Below are positions 1 to 8,836 of a DNA stretch of 64,000 bases, piece by piece (position 1 is the first letter of the stretch; every line of letters starts with the position of its first letter). Where the stretch lies: contig NZ_JACHIR010000001.1 in NCBI RefSeq assembly GCF_014203355.1, positions 6,698,038-6,762,037 on the forward strand, in the 5' to 3' direction. Below the pieces are notes generated by a model. That model worked only from the letters and a program-made list of their open reading frames with translations. It made no database searches and had not been told where the DNA came from. This DNA comes from Kutzneria kofuensis. GTDB lineage: Bacteria > Actinomycetota > Actinomycetes > Mycobacteriales > Pseudonocardiaceae. The position numbers and the translations under genes were made by a program.

Positions 1-1
1 G

Positions 2-910
2 AGCGGCGGCATCGGCATGGCCATCCTCGGCTTCAGCCGCTCGGCGCAGATGGGGGTGTCGGCGATCGTCGGCGTCGGCAACAAGGCCGACATCGACGAG
101 GACGACCTGCTGACGTTCTTCGAGCACGACGACAACACCAAGCTGATCGCCATGCACCTGGAGGACCTCAAGGACGGCCGGGCCTTCGCCGAGACGGCCA
201 AACGGGTCTCGAAGACCAAGCCGGTGGTGGTGCTCAAGGCCGGTCGCACCGCGCAGGGCGCGAAGGCGGCCAGCTCGCACACGGGCGCGCTGGCCGGCAA
301 CGACAAGGTCTACGACGACATCCTCAAGCAGAGCGGCGTCATCCGGGCGCCGGGCCTGAACGACATGCTGGAGTACGCCCGCGGCGTGCCGCTGCTGCCG
401 ACCCCCAAGGGCGAGAACGTCGTGATCATCACCGGCGCCGGCGGCTCGGGCGTGCTGCTGTCGGACGCCTGCGTGGACAACGGCCTGTCGTTGATGGCCA
501 TCCCGGAAGATCTGGACAAGGCGTTCCGGGAATACATCCCGCCGTTCGGCGCGGCGGGCAACCCGGTCGACATCACCGGCGGCGAGCCGCCGTCGACCTA
601 CCGCAACACCATCGCGCTCGGCCTGGCCGACGAGCGGGTGCACGCGTTGATCCTGGGCTACTGGCACACCATCGTCACGCCGCCCATGGTCTTCGCCGAG
701 CTCGTCGTCGACGTCGTCGAGCAGTACCGGGAACACGGCATCCACAAGCCGGTCGTGGCGTCGCTGTCGGGCGACGTCGAGGTCGAGCAGGCCGCCGAGT
801 TCCTGTACCGGCACGGGATCGTCGCCTACCCGTACACCACGGAGAAGCCGGTCGCCGTGCTCGGCGCGAAGTACCGCTGGGCTCGCGAAGCGGGACTTCT
901 GGAGGGCTGA
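2..910 (+). CDS. Acyl-CoA synthetase (NDP-forming) / acetate-CoA ligase family, 3' part
   Basis: The reading frame is open from the window edge, so the N-terminus lies outside; about 302 residues are visible. Seen: a glycine-rich SGGIG start of a flavodoxin-like succinyl-CoA-ligase domain, the SSHTGALAGND segment carrying the His that is phosphorylated in ADP-forming acyl-CoA synthetases, then a second GAGGSG domain. No ATP-grasp domain follows before the stop. Family role: acyl phosphate/CoA transfer between an acid, CoA and NDP. Its neighbours are an OFA transporter and formate dehydrogenase, so oxalate or a related small acid is a plausible substrate (inference). The internal ATG at 17 is probably not the true start. 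Confidence 0.8.
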   Translation, partial: SGGIGMAILGFSRSAQMGVSAIVGVGNKADIDEDDLLTFFEHDDNTKLIAMHLEDLKDGRAFAETAKRVSKTKPVVVLKAGRTAQGAKAASSHTGALAGNDKVYDDILKQSGVIRAPGLNDMLEYARGVPLLPTPKGENVVIITGAGGSGVLLSDACVDNGLSLMAIPEDLDKAFREYIPPFGAAGNPVDITGGEPPSTYRNTIALGLADERVHALILGYWHTIVTPPMVFAELVVDVVEQYREHGIHKPVVASLSGDVEVEQAAEFLYRHGIVAYPYTTEKPVAVLGAKYRWAREAGLLEG

Positions 911-1032
911 CTTTCGGCCGGATAGGAGGCATGATGCCGGTCCAGACCTAGCCGCTTTCACTCGTGATCAATAGACGCCTTCGGAGGGACACACAGGGGA
1001 ACTGGGGACTCGCACGCACGAAAGAGGCTCTG

Positions 1033-2415
1033 ATGACCACAAGTTCCACCAGTTACAGGGAGTTGACTGACGACAACGGCAGGGTCTACCGGATCGGCGA
1101 GAGTCCCCGGGACATCATGGGGCGTTCCCGAGCCTGGATGGTCTGGCTGCCATGGGTCGCGATGATCGCGGTGAGCGTCTACGAGTACGGCTGGGGTGCC
1201 GTCGTCAAGACGCTGCAACAGAAGAACGGTTGGACGCTGACCGAGGTGTTCTGGTTGGCGACGGTGTGGGCGGTCTTCCAGGCCGCCATCGCGTTCCCCG
1301 CGGGACGGTTACGGGAGCGCAACGTGGTGTCGGCCCGTTCGGCAATGTTGTTGGGCGCGGTGTTGTCGGGCGTCGGCTATTTCACCATCGCTTACAGTGG
1401 CAGCCTCGGGCTGGCCTTCGCCGGCTACTCGGTCTGCGGCGGCATCGGCGCGGGCCTGGTGTACGCCACCTGCATCAACATGGTCGGCAAGTGGTACCCG
1501 GAGAAGCGCGGCGCGCGGACCGGGTTCGTCAACGGTGGCTTCGCCTACGGGGCGGTGCCGTTCATCTACATCTTCAGCGCCGTGCTCACCCCGGGGAGCA
1601 CCACCGCCATCCTGTCGGTGATCGGCCTGTACATGCTGATCGTGGTGGCCGCCTGCGGCCTGATGTTCCGGGACCCGCCGAAGAACTGGTGGCCCGAGCA
1701 CATCGACCCGAAGGAATGGGCCCGCAACACCAAAACCAACAGGAGCCTGGCCAAGAACCCGCCCGCGGTGCGCCAGTACACGCCGATGGAGGCCATCCGC
1801 ACCGGCATGCTGCCACTGATGTGGGTCACGCTGGTCATCATCGGCGGCGTGTCGTTGTTCGGGATCAACTTCCAGGTGCAGTTCGCGACGGCCAGCCACT
1901 TCGGGCCGTTCGTGGCGGCGTCGTCGGCCGGCATTCTGTCCATTGTGAACGGTACAGGGCGGGCGCTGGTCGGCTGGCTGTCCGACCACATCGGACGTCG
2001 GCAGACGCTCACCGTGGTGCTGCTGATCGCGGGCGTGGCCCAGTTCGGCCTCGTCTACTCCGGCAACACGGAGAACATCGCGCTGTTCATGATTTTCGCG
2101 TTCCTGGTCGGCTTCGGCAGCGGTGCGTTCTATCCGCTGTTCGCGGCCCTGGTGCCGGACTACTTCGGTGAGAACTACAACGCCACCAACTACGGCCTGG
2201 TGTACAGCGCCAAGCTCGTGGGCGGTGTCGGCGGCGGCGGTCTCGGCGCCATGGTGGTCACCGCGTGGGGTTACACCGGCGCGTACATCCTGGCCGGCTG
2301 CATCGCGCTTGTCGCGGCCGGGCTCACTCTGTTCCTGCACCAGCCGGGACGACCGAAGACCAAGACCACGGTGTCGGCCGCGGCCTCGGGCTTCGGCGCC
2401 CCAACCACCGCCTAG
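1033..2415 (+). CDS. OFA-family MFS transporter (oxalate/formate antiporter-like)
   Basis: A 460-residue multi-pass membrane protein with 12 likely helices. ATG 1033 is chosen because AGAGG (1023-1027) sits just upstream; the frame extends back to 964 without a good ribosome site. Seen: the MFS signature around 'GWLSDHIGRRQ' between the two halves, and the N-terminal 'GWTLTEVFWLATVWAVFQA' segment and the 'GAGLVYATCIN' helix typical of OFA carriers such as OxlT. Predicted role is oxalate uptake with formate exchange, which fits the formate dehydrogenase genes downstream. Its TAG stop overlaps the stop of the convergent GntR gene in a shared CTAG. Confidence 0.85.
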   Translation: MTTSSTSYRELTDDNGRVYRIGESPRDIMGRSRAWMVWLPWVAMIAVSVYEYGWGAVVKTLQQKNGWTLTEVFWLATVWAVFQAAIAFPAGRLRERNVVSARSAMLLGAVLSGVGYFTIAYSGSLGLAFAGYSVCGGIGAGLVYATCINMVGKWYPEKRGARTGFVNGGFAYGAVPFIYIFSAVLTPGSTTAILSVIGLYMLIVVAACGLMFRDPPKNWWPEHIDPKEWARNTKTNRSLAKNPPAVRQYTPMEAIRTGMLPLMWVTLVIIGGVSLFGINFQVQFATASHFGPFVAASSAGILSIVNGTGRALVGWLSDHIGRRQTLTVVLLIAGVAQFGLVYSGNTENIALFMIFAFLVGFGSGAFYPLFAALVPDYFGENYNATNYGLVYSAKLVGGVGGGGLGAMVVTAWGYTGAYILAGCIALVAAGLTLFLHQPGRPKTKTTVSAAASGFGAPTTA

Positions 2416-3152
2416 CTGCTCTTGCTCCGAGCATTCTCGTTGAGGTAGGCCAGTCGGGTCCGTTCCGTGTGCACGGTCATGATCCGGCTGGCCTCCTCGC
2501 TGTCGCCGGCGGCGATGGCTTCGATCAGCTGTTCGTGCTCGGCCCAGGCGTCTTCCCCCCGGGGCTGCGCGATCGGGGTGTAGTACCAGCGCACCCTGCG
2601 GTCCACCAAGCCGATCAGCTCGGCCAGCACCGCGTTGCCGGAGAGCTTGGTGATGAAGGCGTGCAGATTGGCGTTGGCCTCGACCAGCCGGTGCACGTCG
2701 AGGTCGGCCAGCGCCTTGACGCCGTCCTCCTGGAGGTCCCGTAGCAGGTCGACGTCCGCCGGAGTGGCGCGGCCGGCCGCCAACTTCGCGGAGTGCGTCT
2801 CCAGCACGCTCCGCACGCTGAGCAGCTGGTCGGCCTCCTCCTCGGTCGGCGTGTGCACGAATGCGCCCTGGGCCGGGCGCAGATCCACCCAGCCCTCGGT
2901 CTGAAGCCGTTGCAGCGCCTCACGAACGGGCTGGCGGCTGACCCCCAGGTACTCCGCCAGCTCGATCTCGACGAGGTGCTGTCCCGGCTGGAGGGTGCGG
3001 TTGACGATCAACTCGATGAGCGCCTCGTAGACGGCCTGCCGCAGCGGGGCGGGGCGCTCCACCTTGCGACCGGCCGAGCCGCCGAGCGTGCCGCGGGCCG
3101 CCCGGCGTCGGTTGACCGCTCCGCCGGGGAACGGTGTCGCGGGCTCGCTCAC
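2412..3152 (-). CDS. GntR-family regulator, FadR/FCD subfamily
   Basis: GTG 3152 is preceded by a strong GAGGAGG (3159-3165, minus strand), giving 246 residues; an upstream in-frame ATG at 3305 has no such site. Seen: a GntR winged helix ('YLGVSRQPVREALQRLQTEGWV', given in part: residues ~60-90) followed by an all-helical FCD domain with the expected metal/ligand His and Asp positions (LHAFITKLSGN and AEHEQLIEAIAAGD). These regulators usually bind small organic acids. The gene is convergent with the transporter and divergent from the PanE-like gene, so it is the likely local repressor; the GCATAC-type palindromes are candidate operators. Confidence 0.85.
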   Translation of the reverse strand: MSEPATPFPGGAVNRRRAARGTLGGSAGRKVERPAPLRQAVYEALIELIVNRTLQPGQHLVEIELAEYLGVSRQPVREALQRLQTEGWVDLRPAQGAFVHTPTEEEADQLLSVRSVLETHSAKLAAGRATPADVDLLRDLQEDGVKALADLDVHRLVEANANLHAFITKLSGNAVLAELIGLVDRRVRWYYTPIAQPRGEDAWAEHEQLIEAIAAGDSEEASRIMTVHTERTRLAYLNENARSKSS

Positions 3153-3334
3153 CAGGTGCCTCCTCGAACAAGGGGATCGGTGCTTAAAGGTTACAGAATT
3201 TCGTATGCAAAAGACACTCCACGTGGGGCTTGTCACCTTGCGTGCCCATACTACCCCAAATCGTGCACACAGGGCAATCGACTTGCTACGGGACGTAACA
3301 CCCACGCGGGTCTACCGTCGAACGTCCGCAGATC

Positions 3335-3347
3335 GCATACTGTATTC
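3335..3347. promoter_or_regulatory. Candidate GntR/FadR operator upstream of the PanE-like gene
   Basis: GCATACTGTATTC is a 13-bp palindrome (centre T) with one mismatched pair. It is preceded by AGATC, as is the related site at 4362-4374. A weaker, reverse-oriented GCATAC (GTATGC at 3203-3208) lies in the leader of the GntR gene. The spacing fits FCD-type GntR operators, but binding is inferred. Confidence 0.5.
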
Positions 3348-3374
3348 AATCTCCGCCGACACCTGAGGTGAGCC

Positions 3375-4358
3375 ATGAAAGTCGCTGTTCTCGGCGCCGG
3401 GGCCATCGGCGCCTATGTGGGGGCGGCCCTGCACAGGGCCGGTGTCGACGTCCATCTCATCGCGCGCGGCGCGCACCTGGCGGCCATGCGCCGCGACGGC
3501 GTGCGGGTGCTCAGCCCGCGCGGCGACTTCACCGCCCGTCCGCCGGCCACTGACGACCCGGGCGAGGTCGGCGAGGCCGACTTCGTCTTCCTCGGCCTGA
3601 AAGCCAACTCGTACGCGTCGTGCGGCAAGCTGCTCGCGCCGCTGCTCGGCCCCGACACGGCCGTCGTCGCCGCGCAGAACGGCATCCCGTGGTGGTACTT
3701 CCACGGCCTGGCCGGGCATCCGCTGGAGGGGCAGCGGATCGAGGCGGTCGACCCCGGCGGCGCCGTCAGCGAGGTGCTCGACGTGCGCCGCGCGATCGGC
3801 TGCGTCGTCTACTGCTCAACGGAGATCGAGGAGCCGGGCGTGATCCGGCACCTGGAGGGCACGCGGTTCTCCATCGGCGAGCCCGACGGCACGATCTCGC
3901 GGCGTTGCCGGGACCTGTCCGCGGCGATGATCGCCGGCGGGCTGAAGTGCCCGGTCGAGGCGCGGCTGCGCGACGACATCTGGATCAAGCTCATGGGCAA
4001 CGTGGCGTTCAATCCGCTCAGCGCGCTGACCGGCGCCACCATGGCGGAGATCTGCGCGCACGACGACACCAGGGCGGTCGTCGCGGCGATGATGGCCGAG
4101 ACCGTCGCCATCGCGCGGGCGGCCGGCGCGGAGCCGTCGGTGTCCATCGAGAAGCGCATCGACGGGGCGCGCCGGGTCGGCCACCACAAGACCTCGATGC
4201 TGCAGGACCTCGAGGCCGGAAAGGCCCTGGAAACCGACGCGATCATCGGCGCGGTGGTGGAGCTGGCCGACCTCACCGGCGTGCCCGCGCCCACCCTGCG
4301 CAACGTCTACGCGGCGGTGGACCTGCTTGCCCTGAATCGTGCTAGGCGAATATCGTAG
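3375..4358 (+). CDS. 2-dehydropantoate 2-reductase family protein (PanE/ApbA-like)
   Basis: 327 residues, with GAGGTG (3365-3370) before ATG 3375. Seen: an N-terminal Rossmann GAGAIGAYVG NADP-binding loop, the central lysine/asparagine segment 'IWIKLMGNVAFNP', and the C-terminal 'TSMLQDLEAGKALETDAI' block that is diagnostic for the family. Family reaction: NADPH reduction of a 2-oxo acid such as ketopantoate. No pantothenate genes are nearby; its position between a GntR repressor and formate dehydrogenase suggests a different 2-oxo acid (e.g. from C2 metabolism) or a detoxifying reductase. Substrate unknown. Confidence 0.8.
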   Translation: MKVAVLGAGAIGAYVGAALHRAGVDVHLIARGAHLAAMRRDGVRVLSPRGDFTARPPATDDPGEVGEADFVFLGLKANSYASCGKLLAPLLGPDTAVVAAQNGIPWWYFHGLAGHPLEGQRIEAVDPGGAVSEVLDVRRAIGCVVYCSTEIEEPGVIRHLEGTRFSIGEPDGTISRRCRDLSAAMIAGGLKCPVEARLRDDIWIKLMGNVAFNPLSALTGATMAEICAHDDTRAVVAAMMAETVAIARAAGAEPSVSIEKRIDGARRVGHHKTSMLQDLEAGKALETDAIIGAVVELADLTGVPAPTLRNVYAAVDLLALNRARRIS

Positions 4359-4361
4359 ATC

Positions 4362-4374
4362 GCATACAGTCTGC
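4362..4374. promoter_or_regulatory. Candidate GntR/FadR operator upstream of the formate dehydrogenase operon
   Basis: GCATACAGTCTGC is a 13-bp palindrome with one mismatch, preceded by AGATC exactly like the site at 3335-3347. It begins four bases after the PanE-like stop codon and ends 33 bp before the formate dehydrogenase start, so the operon may have its own regulated promoter. Confidence 0.5.
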
Positions 4375-4407
4375 ACAAGAAGGTGGACTGGAGACACGGG
4401 AGGCGTG

Positions 4408-6339
4408 ATGGGCCGGAGGAAGCGGGAACCCTACGTCCGACTCACCCAGCCGCTTGTCCGCGACGCGGGCATACTGCGGCCGGCGAGCTGGGACGAGGCC
4501 CTGGACCGGGCCGCGGAGGGCTTCCGGCGCAACATCGCCGCCGGCGGCGCGAACGCGTTCGGCATGTTCTCGTGCGCGCGGGCCACCAACGAGATGAACT
4601 ACGTGGCGCAGAAGTTCGCCCGCGCGGTCATCGGCACCAACAACGTCGACTCCTGCAACCGCACCTGCCATGCCCCCAGCGTCGCGGGCCTGGCCAAGGT
4701 GTTCGGCAGCGGCGGCGGCACGTCCTCCTACCAGGAGATCGAGGACGCCGACCTGATCGTGCTGTGGGGCTCCAACGCCCGCGAGGCGCACCCGATCTTC
4801 TTCCAGCACGTGCTCAAGGCCGTGCACAGGGGCGCGAAGCTCTACGTCGTCGACCCGCGGCTGACCAGCACGGCCAAGTGGGCGCACAGGTGGCTGCGGC
4901 TCAACGTGGGCACGGACATCCCGCTGGCCAGCGCCATCGCCCGCGAGATCATCCACTCCGGCCTGGCCAACCGGTCGTTCATCGAGCGCGGCACCGAGGG
5001 CTTCGAGGAGTACGCCGCGTCGGTGGAGGAGTGGACGCTGCCGGTGGCGGAGCTGGAAACCGGTGTGCCGGCCGAGCTGATCCGGGAGCTGGCCCACGCC
5101 TACGCGCGGGCCGACCGGGCGCAGATGTCGTGGACGCTGGGCATCACCGAGCACCACAACGGCACCGACAACGTGCTGTCGCTGATCAACCTGTCGCTGC
5201 TGACCGGACAGGTCGGCCGCTACGGGGCCGGGCTGAACCCGTTGCGCGGCCAGAACAACGTGCAGGGCGGCGGGGACATGGGCGCGATCCCGGACCGGCT
5301 GCCCGGCTTCCAGGACATCGAGGACGCGTCCGTGCGCGAGGTCTTCGACGCCGCGTGGGGCGCGCAGATCCCGCCGTACAAGGGCTGGAACCTCACGCAG
5401 ATGCTGGAGGCGATGGAACGCGGCGACATGACGACCGTGTACATCATCGGCGAGAATCCCGTGCAGTCCGAGGCGGACTGCGAGCACACGGTCAAGCGTC
5501 TGTCCAATCTGGATCACGTGGTGGTGCAGGACATCTTCCTCACCAAGACCGCCCAGCTGGCGCACGTCGTGCTGCCGGCGTCGGCCGCGTGGTGCGAGAC
5601 GGACGGCACGTTCACCAACAGCGAGCGTCGGGTGCAGCGGGTGCGCAAGGCGGTCGACGCGCCCGACGGCGCGCGCGACGACATCGAACTGCTCTGCGAG
5701 CTGGCGCGGCGCCTGGGTCACGACTGGCACTACGACAGCGCGGAGCAGGTGTGGGACGAGATGCGGTCGCTGTCCCCCATGCACCGGGGGATGAGCTACG
5801 CCCGGCTGGCCGACCTCGGGGGCATCCAGTGGCCCTGCCCGGACGAGGACAGCCTGGAGCCGACGTACCTGCACGCCCGGTTGTGGGAGACCGACCCGGT
5901 GAAACGGGGTCGGCCGGCGCCGTTCTCGGTGCTGCGGCACAGCCCGCCGGTGGACGAGCTCAGCCCGGAGTTCCCGCTCCGGCTGACCACCGGACGGCGA
6001 CTGGACTCCTACAACACGGGCGTGCAGTCGGGCGGCTTCTCGTCCCCGCTGCGTCGCGGCGAGACCCTGGACCTGTGTCCCCAGGACGCCTCCGACCTCG
6101 GCGTCGTCGAGGACGAGCTGGTGCAGGTCTCGTCGCGGCGCGGCGCCATCGTCGCGCCGGTGCGCATCGACGAGGGGCTGCGGCCGGGGCTGGCCTTCAT
6201 GACGTTCCACTTCCCGGACGAGGTCGACACCAACGTGATCACCATCGAGGCCACCGACCCGGTCGCCGGCACCGCCGAGTACAAGGCGGCCGCGATCCGG
6301 GTCGACAAGCTCGGGTCCGACAAGCTGGTGAACCACTGA
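4408..6339 (+). CDS. Formate dehydrogenase catalytic subunit (Mo-bisMGD domain only)
   Basis: 643 residues from ATG 4408 (GGGAGG 4399-4404). It lacks the N-terminal iron-sulfur domains of FdsA/FdhA; it begins where the catalytic part normally follows the 4Fe-4S domain (VRLTQPLVRDAG). Seen: 'NVDSCNRTCHAPSVAGL' with Cys87 as the likely molybdenum ligand (Cys, not selenocysteine) and His88 next to it, then molybdopterin-binding segments ('WGSNAREAHP', 'GQNNVQGGGDMGA') and a C-terminal dinucleotide-binding barrel. Reaction: formate to CO2. The missing N-terminal half is encoded two genes downstream (7991-8836). The next gene starts inside its stop codon (TGATG). Confidence 0.9.
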   Translation: MGRRKREPYVRLTQPLVRDAGILRPASWDEALDRAAEGFRRNIAAGGANAFGMFSCARATNEMNYVAQKFARAVIGTNNVDSCNRTCHAPSVAGLAKVFGSGGGTSSYQEIEDADLIVLWGSNAREAHPIFFQHVLKAVHRGAKLYVVDPRLTSTAKWAHRWLRLNVGTDIPLASAIAREIIHSGLANRSFIERGTEGFEEYAASVEEWTLPVAELETGVPAELIRELAHAYARADRAQMSWTLGITEHHNGTDNVLSLINLSLLTGQVGRYGAGLNPLRGQNNVQGGGDMGAIPDRLPGFQDIEDASVREVFDAAWGAQIPPYKGWNLTQMLEAMERGDMTTVYIIGENPVQSEADCEHTVKRLSNLDHVVVQDIFLTKTAQLAHVVLPASAAWCETDGTFTNSERRVQRVRKAVDAPDGARDDIELLCELARRLGHDWHYDSAEQVWDEMRSLSPMHRGMSYARLADLGGIQWPCPDEDSLEPTYLHARLWETDPVKRGRPAPFSVLRHSPPVDELSPEFPLRLTTGRRLDSYNTGVQSGGFSSPLRRGETLDLCPQDASDLGVVEDELVQVSSRRGAIVAPVRIDEGLRPGLAFMTFHFPDEVDTNVITIEATDPVAGTAEYKAAAIRVDKLGSDKLVNH

Positions 6340-7994
6340 TGGATCTGCGATTTCTGGAGGCAGCACCGTCCACAGTGGAACAGGACGCGATCGACGCCGC
6401 GTTGGACGGCACCGATTGCGGCCGGGACCAACTGCTGCCGGCGCTGCACGCGGCCAACGACGCCGTGGGGTGGATCAGCGAGGGCGCGTTGAACCACATC
6501 TGCCGGCGGCTGTCCGTGCCGCCCGCGGAGGCCTACGGCGTGGCCACCTTCTACTCGCTGTTCGCGATGGAGGAGCGGCCGCGCAAGGTCGTGCACGTCT
6601 GCGTGGACCTGGCCTGCAAGGTCAACGGCGCCGAGGCGCTGGCGGCCGCGCAGACCGACTACGTGGTTCGCAGCCCGTGCCTGGGGGTCTGCGAACGCGC
6701 GCCGGCGGCGCTGGCCGTCGAGGCGGGTGTCGGATCCGAGTACCTGATGCCGGAGCTTCCGCTGCCGCAGAAGGGAGACCCGTCGCTGCGGCTGCTGCGG
6801 CGGGTCGGCGTGGTGGATCCGTCCAGCCTCGACGACTATCGCGCCGCCGGCGGATATGCGGCGCTGCGCAACGCCTTCCTGCTCGGGCCGCAGGACGTGA
6901 TCCGTGAGGTCACCGAGGCCAAGCTGATGGGCCGTGGCGGGGCGGCGTTCCCGACCGGCCGCAAGTGGGCGGCGACCGCCGGGCAGCCGGAGCGGCCGCA
7001 CTACCTGGTGTGCAACGCCGACGAGAGCGAACCGGGCACGTTCAAGGACCGCGTGCTGATGGAGGGCGACCCGTTCGCGGTGATCGAGGCGATGACCGTC
7101 GCCGCGTACGCGACCGGGTGCACCCGTGGGTATCTGTACATCCGCGGTGAGTACCCACAGGCGTTCACCCGCTTGCAGAACGCCATCGACGTGGCGCGGG
7201 AGCGTGGCTTCCTCGGCACGAACATCATGGGGCAGCCGGGGTTCGAGTTCGACATCGAGATCCGGCGCGGCGCGGGGGCGTACATCTGCGGCGAGGAGAC
7301 CGCGATCTTCAACTCCATCGAGGGCTTCCGCGGCGAACCCCGCAGCAAGCCGCCGTTCCCGGTGGAGAAGGGCCTGTTCGGCAAGCCGACCGTGGTCAAC
7401 AACGTGGAGACGCTGGCCAACGTGCTGCTCATCCTCACCGAGGGTGGCCAGGCGTACCAGAAGATCGGCACCGCGCAGTCCACCGGCTCCAAGCTGTTCT
7501 GCGTCTCGGGAACCGTGCCTCGGCCCGGTGTCTACGAGGTGGCGTTCGGCACCACGCTGCGGGAACTGCTCGACCTTGCCGGCGGCGTCGAGGACCTGCG
7601 GGCGGTGCTGCTCGGCGGCGCGGCCGGCGGGTTCGTCCGGCCCGACGAGATCGACCTGCCGCTGACCATGGAGGACGCTCGCGCCGCCGGCACCACCCTC
7701 GGCTCCGGCGTCGTGCTCGTCCTGGACGGCACCGTCGATGTCGGCGGATTCCTCTTGCGGATAGCCGAGTTCTTCCGGGACGAGTCGTGCGGGCAGTGCG
7801 TGCCGTGCCGGATCGGCACCGTGCGCCAGGAGGAGGCGCTGCACCGGATCGTTCGGCGGGAAGGCGATTCCCAGGACCTGGTGCTGCTGCGGGACGTCGG
7901 CCGCGTGATGCGGGACTCGTCCATCTGCGGTCTCGGGCAGACCGCCTGGAACGCCATCGAATCCGCCATCGACCGACTCGGGGTGCAGCTGTGA
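6339..7994 (+). CDS. Formate dehydrogenase NAD-reducing subunit, NuoE-NuoF fusion
   Basis: 551 residues starting at an ATG that overlaps the previous stop. Residues ~1-135 are a NuoE/FdsG thioredoxin-like 2Fe-2S domain with Cys88, Cys93, Cys114 and Cys118. Residues ~150-551 are NuoF/FdsB: FMN/NADH loop GRGGAAFPTG (~199-208), 'NADESEPGTFKDR', and a 4Fe-4S site Cys484-Cys487-Cys490 plus Cys530. Family role: passes electrons from the catalytic subunit to NAD+. In FdsGBA systems these are two polypeptides; here they are fused. GTGA overlap with the next gene indicates translational coupling. Confidence 0.92.
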   Translation: MDLRFLEAAPSTVEQDAIDAALDGTDCGRDQLLPALHAANDAVGWISEGALNHICRRLSVPPAEAYGVATFYSLFAMEERPRKVVHVCVDLACKVNGAEALAAAQTDYVVRSPCLGVCERAPAALAVEAGVGSEYLMPELPLPQKGDPSLRLLRRVGVVDPSSLDDYRAAGGYAALRNAFLLGPQDVIREVTEAKLMGRGGAAFPTGRKWAATAGQPERPHYLVCNADESEPGTFKDRVLMEGDPFAVIEAMTVAAYATGCTRGYLYIRGEYPQAFTRLQNAIDVARERGFLGTNIMGQPGFEFDIEIRRGAGAYICGEETAIFNSIEGFRGEPRSKPPFPVEKGLFGKPTVVNNVETLANVLLILTEGGQAYQKIGTAQSTGSKLFCVSGTVPRPGVYEVAFGTTLRELLDLAGGVEDLRAVLLGGAAGGFVRPDEIDLPLTMEDARAAGTTLGSGVVLVLDGTVDVGGFLLRIAEFFRDESCGQCVPCRIGTVRQEEALHRIVRREGDSQDLVLLRDVGRVMRDSSICGLGQTAWNAIESAIDRLGVQL

Positions 7995-8836
7995 CCGTTG
8001 TCGACATCGGACTACCCCGCCGGCTGGTGGAGTTCACCTTGGACGGTGAGCAGGTCGCCGTGCCCGAGGGGTCCACGATCCTCAGTGCCTGCAAGGACAT
8101 GCCCACGCTCTGCTACGGCGACACCCTAGAACCGGCCAACGCGTGCCGCGTGTGCATGGTCGAGGTCGAGGGCTCCCGCACGCTCGTGCCGTCCTGCTCG
8201 CGCAAGGTCGAGCCCGGCATGGTTGTGCGCACGGACACCGAGCGGACCCGGCACAGCCGGCGCATGGTGCTCGAACTTCTGGGCTCCGCAACCGATCTGT
8301 CCACCACTCCGCAGGTGGCGGAGTGGATGGCCGAGGTCGGGGCCGACCCCACGCGCTTCGGCCCCGACGCCGCCACCGTCGCCCAGCCCGCGCACGTGGA
8401 CAACGCGCTCTACGTGCGGGACTACTCCAAGTGCATCCTGTGCTACAAGTGCGTCGACGCCTGCGGCGACCAGTGGCAGAACACCTTCGCCATCGCCGTC
8501 GCCGGCCGGGGCTTCGACTCCCGCATCTCCACGGAGTTCTCCGCCCCGCTACCGGACAGTGCCTGCGTGTACTGCGGCAACTGCATCGAGGTCTGCCCCA
8601 CCGGCGCCCTCAGCTTCCGCCGTGAGTACGACAAGCGGGCCGAGGGCACCTGGGACGAGTCCAAGCAGACCGCCACCACCACCGTCTGCACCTTCTGCGG
8701 CGTCGGCTGCAACCTCACCCTTCACGTGCAGGACAACGAGATCGTGAAGGTCACCTCGCCGCACGACAGCTCGGTGACCCACGGCAACCTCTGCATCAAG
8801 GGGCGCTTCGGCTGGCAGCACGTGCAGAACACCTAG
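7991..8836 (+). CDS. Formate dehydrogenase iron-sulfur subunit (detached N-terminal part of FdsA)
   Basis: 281 residues from GTG 7991, overlapping the previous TGA. Order of domains: 2Fe-2S ferredoxin (Cys41, Cys52, Cys55, Cys69), a His/Cys G-type segment, two 4Fe-4S clusters ('CILCYKCVDAC' and 'CVYCGNCIEVCP'), then the 4Fe-4S domain that normally opens the molybdopterin subunit ('CTFCGVGCNLTL' to 'NLCIKGRFGW'). It stops at 'WQHVQNT', exactly where the catalytic gene at 4408 would continue. It should therefore dock on that subunit and wire it to the NuoE-NuoF fusion. Its TAG stop shares a CTAG with the convergent gene. Confidence 0.9.
   Translation: MTVVDIGLPRRLVEFTLDGEQVAVPEGSTILSACKDMPTLCYGDTLEPANACRVCMVEVEGSRTLVPSCSRKVEPGMVVRTDTERTRHSRRMVLELLGSATDLSTTPQVAEWMAEVGADPTRFGPDAATVAQPAHVDNALYVRDYSKCILCYKCVDACGDQWQNTFAIAVAGRGFDSRISTEFSAPLPDSACVYCGNCIEVCPTGALSFRREYDKRAEGTWDESKQTATTTVCTFCGVGCNLTLHVQDNEIVKVTSPHDSSVTHGNLCIKGRFGWQHVQNT

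Noticed and set aside
4645-4700. Selenocysteine in formate dehydrogenase
   Set aside because: The molybdenum-ligand codon encodes Cys (TGC), and no in-frame TGA occurs there.
4383-6338. Extension of the NuoE-NuoF frame back through the catalytic subunit gene
   Set aside because: The extension is Arg/Gly-rich shadow sequence; the true start is the ATG at 6339 overlapping the previous stop.
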